Shown: piece by piece, positions 53,322-62,253 of the stretch
Layout: every line of letters begins with the position of its first letter
Numbering within the stretch: position 1 is the stretch's first letter
NCBI GenBank assembly: GCA_028281235.1
Contig: JANQKG010000022.1
Coordinates: 1-64,000, forward strand
From: Afifellaceae bacterium
GTDB lineage: Bacteria; Pseudomonadota; Alphaproteobacteria; Rhizobiales; Afifellaceae
Length of the DNA stretch: 64,000 bases
Reading direction: 5' to 3'
Program-made: the position numbers and the translations under genes
The notes under the pieces: generated by a model
Database searches by the model: none
The model's input: only the letters and a program-made list of their open reading frames with translations
Told to the model about the DNA's origin: nothing

Positions 53322-55069
53322 TGTGCGTCCGCCTTATCAAGCAGCGGCAGCGCGATCGTGAAGACCGCCCCGCCTGTTTCACCGGAATTTTCGACGAATA
53401 TCCGCCCCTTGTGAAGATCGATGATGCGCTTGGCAATGGAAAGCCCCAGCCCGGTGGAGCTTTCGCCGCCCGTCGGCTTGGCCGACAAACGCTGAAAACG
53501 CACGAACAGCCGGTCGTTGTCCTCCGGCGAAAGACCCGGCCCGTTATCGGCGATACGGGCCACCGCATCCCCCTCTTCGCGGCGCGCCGTGACCTCGATT
53601 CGGCCGCCGACCGGGCTGTACTTCACCGCATTCGACACCAGATTGTCGACCGCCTCGCGCAGCCGCTCCGTATCGGCCCTGACCCGGAGATGAGGCTCCA
53701 CGTTCACCACCAGCTCTTGGTCCTTAGCAGCGGCGAGCTTGCGATTGTTCTCCGCAACCTCCGAGACCAGCACGCCGAAATCGGGCTCGTAGGCACGCAC
53801 CGAGATGTCCACGGCGTCGGCGCGCGCATCGGCGATCAGGTCCTCTACCATATCTGTCAGCCGCCGCGCGGTCTGCTTGATGTGCTCAAGTTGCCCGCGC
53901 GCGTTCTCCTCCGGAAAAGGCGTCAGCGCGAACATCTCGTTCAGCATCTCGGTGCGGCCGAGGATCACCCCGAGCGGGTTCTTCAGATCGTGCGCGACAG
54001 TGCCCAGCACCTCGCTCTTGAAGGCGTTGGCACGCTTCAGCCGCTCGCTCTGGTTCTCCAGCCGTTCCTTGGCCGCCGTAAGCTGTGCGGTGCGTTTGAC
54101 CACCTTCTCTTCCAGCCGCTGATTGGCGCGCTCCAGGCGCTCATAGAGCGTGGCGTTGTCGAAGGCGGCCGCGAGACGGCTGCAAAACACCTCCACCAGC
54201 GCCTTGTCGGTCGGCGAGAGCGCGCGGCCGCAATCCATCAGCGCAACGAGTTCGCGTCCGCTGCTCGTTCCCATGTAGAGGATGCTTCGCCCAGCCGGAA
54301 AATCGTGGCACCGCCGTTCAAAGGCGCCCTCGATGAGTTCGCAAAGCTCAGGCGCCAAAGCTTGCGGCGGCTCCGACGCGTGATCGCTATAGCCACCGGA
54401 GCCCGCCAGCACCGTCAGGCCCGACGGGCTCTCCGCCTCGCGCAGGACCAAGAGCCCCGCGCATTCAACGCCCATGAGCGACGAAAGCTGCGCCAGCACC
54501 CCTTCGGCCAAACGCTGCGCGGAACGCTGGTCGAACAACGCCGCGGCGGCGTCGACGATGATCTCCAGTCCGCGGCGCGTCTCGACGAGCCGCAGAAGCT
54601 GCTCGTAGCTGCGCAGCGCCGCCGTCAGCGCCGTGAACAGCTTCTCCGCCGTCAACTCCGTCTTGGCCTTGTAGTCGTTGATGTCGTAATCGACGATGAC
54701 CCGTCGCTCCGGCGCCTGCCCCGGCTGCCCCGTGCGCAGAATGATCCGGACAGTCTCGTTCTTCAGCTCCTCGCGAACGAACCCCACGAGATCGAGGCCC
54801 GCGCCTTCCGTCTCCATCACGACGTCGAGGAGAATGACGGCAAGGTCGGGATGCGCGCGAAAGAGCTCACGCGCTTCTGCCGCGGAGCGTGCCGACAGAA
54901 GCTCAAGCCGGCGGCCGTGCAGCTGGAAATCCTGCAGCGCGAAGGTCGTGCCGGTATGCACAGCCTGATCGTCGTCGACCACTGCGACCTTCCAGGTCGC
55001 CGCCGCCGCGCGATCGGGCGCGACCTCCTCGTCGTCCACCAGTGTCAGAAAGTCGGCCTCTTCGGCCAT
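53318..55069 (-). CDS. Hybrid kinase: receiver, DUF3369 and histidine kinase
   Basis: The 583-residue soluble protein starts with a receiver domain (about 26-145; VVDDDQ, Asp82 in ILLDVVME, Lys134 in DYKAKTEL). A DUF3369 sensor region follows (about 150-310), then a coiled coil, DHp with TVAHDLKNPLG (His360) and an HATPase domain (about 460-578; NLVSNAVKYSP, DNGPGLS, STGLGLSIAK). The N-terminal receiver can take phosphate from another kinase, such as the TorS-like one, so the three proteins may form a branched relay. No membrane segment is visible. Confidence 0.87.
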   Translation of the reverse strand: MAEEADFLTLVDDEEVAPDRAAAATWKVAVVDDDQAVHTGTTFALQDFQLHGRRLELLSARSAAEARELFRAHPDLAVILLDVVMETEGAGLDLVGFVREELKNETVRIILRTGQPGQAPERRVIVDYDINDYKAKTELTAEKLFTALTAALRSYEQLLRLVETRRGLEIIVDAAAALFDQRSAQRLAEGVLAQLSSLMGVECAGLLVLREAESPSGLTVLAGSGGYSDHASEPPQALAPELCELIEGAFERRCHDFPAGRSILYMGTSSGRELVALMDCGRALSPTDKALVEVFCSRLAAAFDNATLYERLERANQRLEEKVVKRTAQLTAAKERLENQSERLKRANAFKSEVLGTVAHDLKNPLGVILGRTEMLNEMFALTPFPEENARGQLEHIKQTARRLTDMVEDLIADARADAVDISVRAYEPDFGVLVSEVAENNRKLAAAKDQELVVNVEPHLRVRADTERLREAVDNLVSNAVKYSPVGGRIEVTARREEGDAVARIADNGPGLSPEDNDRLFVRFQRLSAKPTGGESSTGLGLSIAKRIIDLHKGRIFVENSGETGGAVFTIALPLLDKADAQ

Positions 55070-55190
55070 TCGCTACTCCAGCCCTATCGCGGAAAGGGGG
55101 ATTTTCGCGCGTCACGGCGAAAACTGGAAGGGGTGGTAGGGAGCATACTTATCGCGGCACGAGAATCGACGCGAAACCGGCGCGCGAGAG

Positions 55191-56021
55191 CTACATGGAG
55201 CCGGCTGCATTGGGGAAGAAGAGCTGCTGGCCGGCGACCCTGTAGGCGGCGATCGCCGCCTGCCCCTCGCCAAGGAGCCAGTCGATAAGCGCCTGGCCCG
55301 CTTCAGCCTTCACCGTCGGGCACCGCTCAGGGCTGACCAGGATCATGCCATACTGGTTGAAGAGCCGATCATCCCCTTCAACGAGGATGCGCAGGCCCGC
55401 TTTGTTCTCATGCGCGATCCACGTGGCGCGGTCGGTGAGCGCATAGGCGTCCATGCCGACAGCTATGTTGATCGTAGCGCCCATGCCGGAGCCCGTCTCG
55501 CGATACCACGCACCGGAGGCCGCCGCCGGGTCGATACCGGCATCGCGCCACAAAGTGCGCTCCTTCTTGTGCGTGCCGGATTCATCACCGCGCGAGGCGA
55601 ACGGCGCTTCGGCTTCGGCGATCATGCGCAAAGCGTGCTCCACGTCGCGGCCGGCAATCTTTGCGGGATCACGATCGGGCCCGACAATGACGAAGTCGTT
55701 ATACATCACGTCGAAGCGCTCCACGCCGCCGCCATCAGCGACAAAGGCCTCTTCATCGTCCTTGGCGTGCACCAGGAGCACGTCGCCATCACAATTTGCG
55801 GCGTTCTTGATCGCCTGGCCGGTGCCCACGGCAACAACGCGAACCTCCGTCCCGGTCTTCGCCGTGAAGAGCGGTAGGATCGCATCGAGCAAACCGGAAT
55901 TCTGGGTCGAGGTCGTCGATTGCACGACAATGAAATCGCCGGCGGCGGCCGGAGCATTCATCAATCCCATTGCAACGCCGATCGCTATGGCAGCGCTCTT
56001 AAGCCGTCCGTCGCTGATCAA
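55191..56021 (-). CDS. tupA: Tungstate ABC transporter substrate-binding protein
   Basis: The 276-residue TupA-type oxyanion-binding protein has a signal peptide (about residues 1-28) and the signature VVQSTTSTQNSGL; TTS-type residues bind tungstate. FASRGDESGTHKKE, MGATINIAVGMDAYALTDRATW and a C-terminal LLGEGQAAIAAY complete the pattern. Tungstate versus molybdate preference is inferred from family. It starts with TTG overlapping the ATPase gene's stop by 4 bases and is the last gene of the operon. Confidence 0.88.
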   Translation of the reverse strand: MISDGRLKSAAIAIGVAMGLMNAPAAAGDFIVVQSTTSTQNSGLLDAILPLFTAKTGTEVRVVAVGTGQAIKNAANCDGDVLLVHAKDDEEAFVADGGGVERFDVMYNDFVIVGPDRDPAKIAGRDVEHALRMIAEAEAPFASRGDESGTHKKERTLWRDAGIDPAAASGAWYRETGSGMGATINIAVGMDAYALTDRATWIAHENKAGLRILVEGDDRLFNQYGMILVSPERCPTVKAEAGQALIDWLLGEGQAAIAAYRVAGQQLFFPNAAGSM

Positions 56022-56830
56022 GCCCCGCTCCCGAAGGCTCCGTCCAAATCCGTCCCCGCCTCGCTCACAAGATCGCCTGCAAGAAAGGCGCGCGCCGCGG
56101 CGCTTTTCGGCACATCGAAGAAGCTCGTGGCATCTCGGCGCTCCAGAATCTGTCCTTCATGCATGAAAAGAATGTCCGTGGCGATGCGCCGCGCTTGAGC
56201 CGCGTCATGCGTGACGAACAGCACCTTTGTGCCGCTGCGGCCGGCGGCAATCACGGTAGCCTCAATTGCCGCCACCGAGGCCGGATCGAGGTTCGCCGTC
56301 GGCTCATCGAGGAAGAGACATTCCGGCCTGAGCGCCAGGGCGCGCGCAATCGCCAGCCGCTGCTGCTCGCCACCGGAGAGCATGCGCGCCGGCATGCGCG
56401 ACAGATGCGATAGCCGCGCTGCCGCGAGCGCCTGATCGGCCCGCGCCGCCGCCTCGGCACGCGATACGCCGGCAGCGCGCAAGGCGTGGCGAATATTGGC
56501 GCGCGCGGAACGCCTGAGAAGCACCGGTCGCTGGAACACAAACCCCAGCCGCGCTGCACGCGCCCTGTCAGGCGGGCAGCCGCCCCAGGTTATGGTTCCT
56601 GAGTCGGGCGCAACGAGATTGGCGAGGCATCTCAGAAGCAGGCTCTTGCCGGCGCCGTTCGGCCCCATCAGCACCGTCACGCCCGAACCGCTGACGATGA
56701 GCTCTTCAACATCGAGAAGCAGGCGCGCGCCGCGTGCAATTCGGATGTTCTGGCCGATCACGGGCCGGACTTCGGGCCGCGCCTCCTCAAAGGCGAGACC
56801 GGCGATGGACAGGTTCCCCCGCTCAAGCAT
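56018..56830 (-). CDS. tupC: Tungstate ABC transporter ATP-binding protein
   Basis: The 270-residue ATPase has Walker A GPNGAGKS, signature LSGGEQQRLAIARAL, Walker B LFLDEPTANLD and switch His in FVTHDAAQA. About 40 N-terminal residues precede the canonical ABC fold. The ATG at 56830 overlaps the permease gene by 8 bases. A C-terminal TOBE-like domain is absent, as in TupC. Confidence 0.88.
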   Translation of the reverse strand: MLERGNLSIAGLAFEEARPEVRPVIGQNIRIARGARLLLDVEELIVSGSGVTVLMGPNGAGKSLLLRCLANLVAPDSGTITWGGCPPDRARAARLGFVFQRPVLLRRSARANIRHALRAAGVSRAEAAARADQALAAARLSHLSRMPARMLSGGEQQRLAIARALALRPECLFLDEPTANLDPASVAAIEATVIAAGRSGTKVLFVTHDAAQARRIATDILFMHEGQILERRDATSFFDVPKSAAARAFLAGDLVSEAGTDLDGAFGSGA

Positions 56831-57542
56831 AGGCCGACCGTGTTGCCGTGTGCCGCAGGCTGAAGACCAGAGCATTGACGGCGGTGACGATCGTCACCAG
56901 CACGAGACCAAGCGCCATGGCAAAGGCCAGGTTGCCCTTCGACGTCTCCAGCGCAATCGTGGTCGTCATCACCCGCGTGACGTGGTTGATGTTGCCGCCG
57001 ACGATGATGACCGCGCCGACCTCCGCCACCGCCCGACCGAAACCCGCAAGCAGCGCCGTCATGAGGCTGTAGCGTGCGTCCCAGATCAGCGTGGAGATCA
57101 TCCCCCTAGGGCCCATGCCGAAGACCCGCAGCTGGTCCTCATATTCCAGCTTCATGTCCTCAATGGTCTGGCGCGACAGCGCCGCCACGATCGGCAGGAC
57201 CAGAATCGCCTGCGCAATAACCATCGCCGTCGGCGTGTAGAGAATGCCGAGCGGGCCAAGCGGCCCGGCGCGCGACAGGAGCAGATAGACGGCGAGCCCC
57301 ACCACCACGGGCGGCAGACCCATCATCGCGTTGAGAAGCACCACGACTGCCCAGCGGCCGGGGAAGCGCGCGACCGCCACAAGCGCGCCAAGCGGCACGC
57401 CGATCAGCCCGGCGATCAGCACCGCAAGGCCGCTCACCCACAAGGACAGGCCGACGATCTCCAGAAGGTCCGCGTCGAGCGAGACGAGCAGCCCAAACGT
57501 CTCGGCGAATGCGTTTGTCAGGTCGTGCAAGGCGTCGAGCAC
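56823..57542 (-). CDS. tupB: Tungstate ABC transporter permease
   Basis: The 239-residue inner-membrane protein has five or six helices and the ABC permease loop (GMGPRGMISTLIWDARYSLMTALLAGFGRAVAEVG across two blocks), with GRAVAEVGA as the coupling region. FigEFG-like context confirms an oxyanion permease of the TupB/ModB type. It starts 8 bp after the ApbC gene's stop, suggesting co-transcription. Confidence 0.87.
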   Translation of the reverse strand: MLDALHDLTNAFAETFGLLVSLDADLLEIVGLSLWVSGLAVLIAGLIGVPLGALVAVARFPGRWAVVVLLNAMMGLPPVVVGLAVYLLLSRAGPLGPLGILYTPTAMVIAQAILVLPIVAALSRQTIEDMKLEYEDQLRVFGMGPRGMISTLIWDARYSLMTALLAGFGRAVAEVGAVIIVGGNINHVTRVMTTTIALETSKGNLAFAMALGLVLVTIVTAVNALVFSLRHTATRSAYA

Positions 57543-57550
57543 TCCCCTCG

Positions 57551-58711
57551 CTACGTTTCCATCACGATCTTGGGCGCCTTGCGGCCCGCCGCCTGGCGCT
57601 CCTGCTTCAGGCGATCAATCACGCGATCGGCAATCCCGCGATAGGCTTTCGCCACGCCGCTATCGGGCGCCGACACGACGACGGGCGTGCCCGCATCGGA
57701 CGTTTCGCGCACCGCGATATCAAGCGGCACGCCGCCGAGGAACGGGACGCCGATGCGCGCCGCCTCGCTCTCCGCTCCGCCATGGCCGAAGATCTCCGAC
57801 CGCTCGCCACAACGCGGGCAAAGGAAATAGCTCATGTTCTCCACGATGCCGAGCACCGGCACCTCGGTACGCTGAAACATAGCAAGCCCCTTGCGCGCAT
57901 CGATCAGTGCCAGGTCCTGCGGCGTCGACACAATCACCGCACCGGCCAACGGCACCTGCTGCGCCATGGTGAGCTGCGCGTCGCCGGTGCCGGGAGGCAT
58001 GTCGACGACCAGCACGTCGAGCGGCCCCCAGAGCACCTCGTTCAGCATCTGCGTGAGCGCGGAGATCACCATCGGCCCGCGCCAGATCATCGGCGTCTCC
58101 TCGTCCACGAGAAAACCCATCGACATGACCTTAAGGCCATAATTCTCCATGGGCCTGAGGACGCGCCCTGAAACCGGCTCCGGCCGGCCGCTGATCTTCA
58201 GAAGACGCGGCATGGAGGGACCGTAAATATCCGCGTCGAGGAGACCGACATTGAGGCCGCCCGCCTTGAGCCCGAGCGCCAGATTGACGGCGGTAGTGGA
58301 CTTACCCACGCCGCCCTTGCCTGACGCCACGGCAATGATGGCGGAGACGCCCTTGACGCCTGCCCCCAAGTCGCCGGCTCCCGTGTCGCTGGCCGGCCCG
58401 GGTGCACCCTGGCCTGCGCCCACCCCCCCTGCGGATGGCGGCGACGCAGACGCCCGCCGCTCCGCCGTCAGCGCCACGGTGACTTTGGAAACGCCGGGGA
58501 CGGCCGCCACGACCTTCTCCACCGCCCGGCGCATGGGCTCCAGCTCGCGCGCCCGTTCTGCGGGAATGCGGACCGCCAGGATGACTTTGCCGTCAGACAC
58601 CGCGACATCGTCCGGGCCCACAAGCCCCAGCGCGACGATATCACCGGAAAGGTCCGGCCCCTTCACCTGTTTCAGTGCGTTGAGAACCTGATCCTTCGTT
58701 GGGGTAGCCAT
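57551..58711 (-). CDS. apbC: Mrp/ApbC P-loop iron-sulfur cluster carrier
   Basis: The 386-residue protein binds and transfers Fe-S clusters in the cytoplasm. An N-terminal MIP18/DUF59 domain (about residues 5-85) is followed by a proline/glycine linker and the ParA-like ATPase domain (about 115-370). The deviant Walker A is ASGKGGVGKST, and the cluster-binding CxxC is in YFLCPRCG. The first gene of a likely apbC-tupBCA operon, an unusual link between cluster transfer and tungstate uptake. ATG is clear. Confidence 0.9.
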   Translation of the reverse strand: MATPTKDQVLNALKQVKGPDLSGDIVALGLVGPDDVAVSDGKVILAVRIPAERARELEPMRRAVEKVVAAVPGVSKVTVALTAERRASASPPSAGGVGAGQGAPGPASDTGAGDLGAGVKGVSAIIAVASGKGGVGKSTTAVNLALGLKAGGLNVGLLDADIYGPSMPRLLKISGRPEPVSGRVLRPMENYGLKVMSMGFLVDEETPMIWRGPMVISALTQMLNEVLWGPLDVLVVDMPPGTGDAQLTMAQQVPLAGAVIVSTPQDLALIDARKGLAMFQRTEVPVLGIVENMSYFLCPRCGERSEIFGHGGAESEAARIGVPFLGGVPLDIAVRETSDAGTPVVVSAPDSGVAKAYRGIADRVIDRLKQERQAAGRKAPKIVMET

Positions 58712-58767
58712 GAGCCTCCGAGCCGTCCTTCCGCGGCCGTCACCGCCTTTTGGGCAAGCGTGATGGA

Positions 58768-58841
58768 TGGCTGGGGCGCCAGGATTCGAACCTGGGATCG
58801 CGGGACCAAAACCCGCTGCCTTACCACTTGGCTACGCCCCA
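58768..58841 (-). tRNA. trnQ: tRNA-Gln (UUG)
   Basis: A complete cloverleaf on the minus strand: acceptor TGGGGCG pairs with CGCCCCA, the anticodon loop TTTTGGT gives anticodon TTG, the T-loop is GGTTCGAATCC, and CCA is encoded. 74 nt. Confidence 0.95.
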
Positions 58842-59041
58842 ATGCGACGGCCAGGCCGCGCGGGATATAGCCCCATCATCCTTTCGCAGCAATGAAGCGA
58901 ACCTGGATGAGATGTGGGCGGCACGGCCAGCGATGCAATGGCTGCGCGGCGAACGGCCGCCTCATTCCACCCGCCGGCGGCGCCGCGGCGCTCACCTGAG
59001 CTTGCAGCCCGGCCGGCCTGGCTTTATATCCGCCGCCTTGG

Positions 59042-59118
59042 CGGAGCGTAGCGCAGCCTGGTAGCGCACCTCGTTCGGGACGAGGGGGTCGCAGGTTCAA
59101 ATCCTGCCGCTCCGACCA
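59042..59118 (+). tRNA. trnP: tRNA-Pro (CGG)
   Basis: Acceptor CGGAGCG pairs with CGCTCCG, the anticodon loop TTCGGGA gives CGG, the T-arm is GCAGGTTCAAATCCTGC, the discriminator is A and CCA is encoded. 77 nt. The 200 bp between this and tRNA-Gln and the 207 bp after it hold no other feature I can name. Confidence 0.95.
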
Positions 59119-59325
59119 GCTTTCAGCAGACAACATGCCCATTCCGCGCCGCACGGATAGCCTGGCGGCCTCCTCGCTGTGCACCGCAATAGAGCGGGTT
59201 GTCATCGCTTCGTCCCAGCCACGCCGCACCCCGATTTACCAAATTGAACGCCACCTGAACGGCGGGCTCAGCACCCGTTCAAGCCGCTAGCGCTACTCCT
59301 TTCAATATGACGCGGGGGAGTAGCC

Positions 59326-59463
59326 ATGTACCGCATACTTTACGGACTTTGCATCGTGACCTTGCTTGCCGGGACCGCTTGGACGGCGGCAAGCGCCGAC
59401 ACGGCCGGCCCGAAGACCCAGACGGGCCTTGGTATCGTCATCCTGGCGGCGCTTCAGCGCTAG
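59326..59463 (+). CDS. Small exported or membrane peptide, 45 aa
   Basis: An ATG 5 bases after GGGGGAG opens a 45-codon frame ending TAG at 59461. The product starts MYRILYGLCIVTLLAG and continues TAWTAASADTAGP, a signal-peptide-like hydrophobic segment with a possible AxA cleavage site. It ends with a second short hydrophobic stretch. No family recognised. It lies between tRNA-Pro and dppA. The ribosome-binding site is strong, but coding status needs conservation data. Confidence 0.5.
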   Translation: MYRILYGLCIVTLLAGTAWTAASADTAGPKTQTGLGIVILAALQR

Positions 59464-59572
59464 CACCCGCGGGGGCCGTCCCCCATTGATTTCCGCTCCG
59501 ATTCCGTCGTTACCTACGCCGAGATGGGCGGCGCCGCCGGCGCACGCCCGATCTATCTTCGGGAGGTTCACG

Positions 59573-61174
59573 ATGGTTCTCGGACGCACAATGAAGGCGG
59601 CGCTGCTCGGTGTCAGCCTGGCCGCGATAGCGGCCTTTGGCGCATCAGCCAAGACGCTTGTCTATTGCTCTGAAGGCAGCCCGGAAGGCTTCGACACCGC
59701 GCTTTATACGGCCGGCACCACGTTCGATGCATCATCAAGGCCGCTCTACAACCGGCTTGTGGAGTTCGTGCGCGGCACCACCGAAGTCGAGCCGGCGCTT
59801 GCCGAAAGCTGGGAGATCTCAGACGACGGCCTGACCTACACGTTCAAGCTGCGCCCGGGCGTGAAATTCCATTCCACCGACTATTTCACCCCGTCGCGTG
59901 ACTTCAACGCCGATGACGTGATCTTCTCGTTCGAACGCCAGCGCAACGCGGACAATCCGTACCACCAATATGTGGATGGCGCGAGCTGGGAGTATTTCAA
60001 CTATATGTCGATGCCGAGCCTGATTGAGTCGATCGAGAAAGTCGACGACATGATTGTGCGGTTCAATCTGAGCCGGCCGGAAGCGCCGATGATCGCCAAT
60101 CTGGCGATGGATTTCGCCTCCATCCTGTCGAAGGAATACGCCGATCAGCTTGAGGCCGCCGGCAACAAGCAGCAGTTCAACCAGCAGCCGATCGGCACCG
60201 GCCCGTTTCAATTCGTTGCCTATCAGCCCGATGCCGTCATTCGCTACAAGGCGTTCGCCGATTACTGGAAGGGCAAGACGCAAATCGACGATCTGGTCTT
60301 TGCGATCACCACCGACCAGGCGGTGCGCCAGCAGAAGCTGATCGCCGGCGAGTGCCACGTCATGCCCTACCCCAACCCGGCAGATGTTGAGAGCATGAAG
60401 GCCAATCCCGACCTACAGGTCATGGAGCAGGAAGGTCTGAATGTCGGCTACCTCGCCTACAATACGCAGCAGGCACCGTTCGACAATGCCATGGTGCGCA
60501 AGGCGCTCAACATGGCGATCAACAAGCAGGCCATTCTCGACGCCGTGTTCCAAGGCGCCGGACAGGCCGCGAAGAACCCGCTCCCGCCCACGATGTGGTC
60601 GTATAATGACGACATCGAGGACGACCCGTACGATCCTGATGCCGCCAAGCAGATGCTTGCCGATGCCGGTGTGTCGGACTTGTCAATCAACGTCTGGGCG
60701 ATGCCCGTGCAGCGCCCCTACAACCCCAACGCCCGCCGCATGGCTGAGCTTATCCAGGCCGACTTTGCAGCCATAGGCGTTGAGGCGGAGATCGTCTCCT
60801 ACGAGTGGGGTGAGTACCTGGAGCGCTCCAAGGCGCTTGACCGCGACGGTGCGGTGCTCCTCGGCTGGACCGGTGACAACGGCGATCCCGACAACTTCCT
60901 CGCGCTGCTCGGCTGCGACGGAGTGGGCGGCGCCAATCGTGCCCAATGGTGCAACGAGGAGTTCAACGCCCTTCTCCTGGAGGCCAAAACCCTGGGCTCT
61001 CAGGAGGAACGCGCCGCGCTTTACAAACAAGCGCAGGAAGTCTTCAAACGCGAGGCGCCCTGGGCGACCATCGCGCATTCGGTCGTGCATATGCCGATGC
61101 GCGCTAACGTGACCGGCTATGTCATGGATCCGCTCGGTATTCACCAGTTCGATGGCGTCGACCTGACCGAATAG
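59573..61174 (+). CDS. dppA: Dipeptide ABC transporter substrate-binding protein
   Basis: The 533-residue periplasmic protein has a signal peptide (about residues 1-28) and closely follows E. coli DppA: TLVYCSEGSPEGFDTALYTAG, TFDASSRPLYNRLVEF, QQPIGTGPFQFVAYQPDA and GWTGDNGDPDNFLALLGC are visible blocks. It binds dipeptides and possibly haem or delta-aminolevulinate, as DppA does elsewhere. ATG at 59573 follows GGGAGG; another Met six codons later is possible. First gene of dppABCD. Confidence 0.93.
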   Translation: MVLGRTMKAALLGVSLAAIAAFGASAKTLVYCSEGSPEGFDTALYTAGTTFDASSRPLYNRLVEFVRGTTEVEPALAESWEISDDGLTYTFKLRPGVKFHSTDYFTPSRDFNADDVIFSFERQRNADNPYHQYVDGASWEYFNYMSMPSLIESIEKVDDMIVRFNLSRPEAPMIANLAMDFASILSKEYADQLEAAGNKQQFNQQPIGTGPFQFVAYQPDAVIRYKAFADYWKGKTQIDDLVFAITTDQAVRQQKLIAGECHVMPYPNPADVESMKANPDLQVMEQEGLNVGYLAYNTQQAPFDNAMVRKALNMAINKQAILDAVFQGAGQAAKNPLPPTMWSYNDDIEDDPYDPDAAKQMLADAGVSDLSINVWAMPVQRPYNPNARRMAELIQADFAAIGVEAEIVSYEWGEYLERSKALDRDGAVLLGWTGDNGDPDNFLALLGCDGVGGANRAQWCNEEFNALLLEAKTLGSQEERAALYKQAQEVFKREAPWATIAHSVVHMPMRANVTGYVMDPLGIHQFDGVDLTE

Positions 61175-61185
61175 CCAAAGCATCG

Positions 61186-61222
61186 TCGGGGCGGCCCCAG
61201 GTCCGAACTGAGGCCGCCCCGA
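61186..61222 (+). terminator. Intercistronic hairpin between dppA and dppB
   Basis: An 11-bp perfect GC-rich stem (61186-61196 with 61212-61222) with a 15-nt loop is followed by TCCTTTCC rather than a T-run. It sits in the 61-bp dppA-dppB gap. Hairpins here commonly protect the binding-protein part of the mRNA or cause partial termination, giving more DppA than permease. Confidence 0.7.
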
Positions 61223-61235
61223 TCCTTTCCGCAGG

Positions 61236-62243
61236 ATGCTCCGCTTCCTCTTCAGCCGCGTGATCGTGCTGATCCCGACCTTTATCGGGGTCTCCATCAT
61301 CGCCTTCGCATTCATCCGCCTGCTTCCCGGCGACCCGATCTTGCTGATCGCCGGCGAGCGCGGCTTGACGGAGGAACGCTACGCCGAGCTGCAAGCCGCC
61401 TATGGCTTCGACCGGCCGATTGTCGTGCAATATCTCGACTATCTCGCTGGCTTGCTGACCGGCGATTTCGGCGAATCGATCGTCACCAAGCGCGCAGTCC
61501 TTGAAGAGTTCTTCTCACGCTTCCCGGCAACGCTGGAGCTGTCGTTCTGCGCCATCGTCTTTGCAGCACTTCTCGGCATACCGGCCGGCATGTTGGCAGC
61601 GGTGAAACGCGGCTCGATCATCGACCAGAGCATCATGGGGACGGCTCTCGTCGGCTTCTCCATGCCGATCTTCTGGTGGGGCCTGCTGCTGATCATTCTC
61701 TTCTCCGGCGTGCTCGGATGGACGCCGGTCTCCGGCCGCATCTCCTTCCTCTATTTCTTCCCTCCGGTGACCGGCTTCATGCTGATCGACTCCGCTCTTT
61801 CGGGACAAGAGGGCGCGTTTCGATCCGCCGTCAGCCATCTCATCCTGCCGACGATCGTGCTGGGAACCATCCCGCTTGCCGTCATTGCGCGACAGACGCG
61901 TTCCGCCATGCTGGAAGTGCTGGGCGAGGATTATGTGCGCACGGCGCGCGCCAAGGGCCTGCCGCCGTGGCGGGTCATCGGTTTGCACGCGCTCCGCAAT
62001 GCCCTGATCCCCGTGGTCACGACCATCGGTCTCCAAGTCGGTGTGTTGATGGCCGGCGCCATCCTGACGGAATCCATCTTCTCCTGGCCAGGGATCGGCA
62101 AATGGATGGTCGATTCCGTTTTCCGGCGCGACTACACGGTCGTGCAAGGCGGCCTGGTACTGATCGCGACGCTCATCATGCTGGTCAATCTGGGGGTCGA
62201 CCTCCTCTACGGATTGATCAACCCGCGCATCAGGCGCAACTGA
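61236..62243 (+). CDS. dppB: Dipeptide ABC transporter permease
   Basis: The 335-residue inner-membrane protein has six helices: MLRFLFSRVIVLIPTFIGVS at the N-terminus, the cytoplasmic LPGDPI and AAYGFDRPIVVQYLDYL region, and the coupling loop EVLGEDYVRTARAKGLPPWRVI before RNALIPVVTTIGLQVG. ATG is clear. It ends 10 bp before dppC. Confidence 0.93.
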   Translation: MLRFLFSRVIVLIPTFIGVSIIAFAFIRLLPGDPILLIAGERGLTEERYAELQAAYGFDRPIVVQYLDYLAGLLTGDFGESIVTKRAVLEEFFSRFPATLELSFCAIVFAALLGIPAGMLAAVKRGSIIDQSIMGTALVGFSMPIFWWGLLLIILFSGVLGWTPVSGRISFLYFFPPVTGFMLIDSALSGQEGAFRSAVSHLILPTIVLGTIPLAVIARQTRSAMLEVLGEDYVRTARAKGLPPWRVIGLHALRNALIPVVTTIGLQVGVLMAGAILTESIFSWPGIGKWMVDSVFRRDYTVVQGGLVLIATLIMLVNLGVDLLYGLINPRIRRN

Positions 62244-62253
62244 GGCGGGACCG

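Noticed and set aside
53273-55288. Long open frame (671 codons) antisense to the hybrid kinase
   Set aside because: Its product is Arg-rich and without domain pattern, while the opposite strand encodes intact receiver and kinase domains; it is a shadow caused by high GC.
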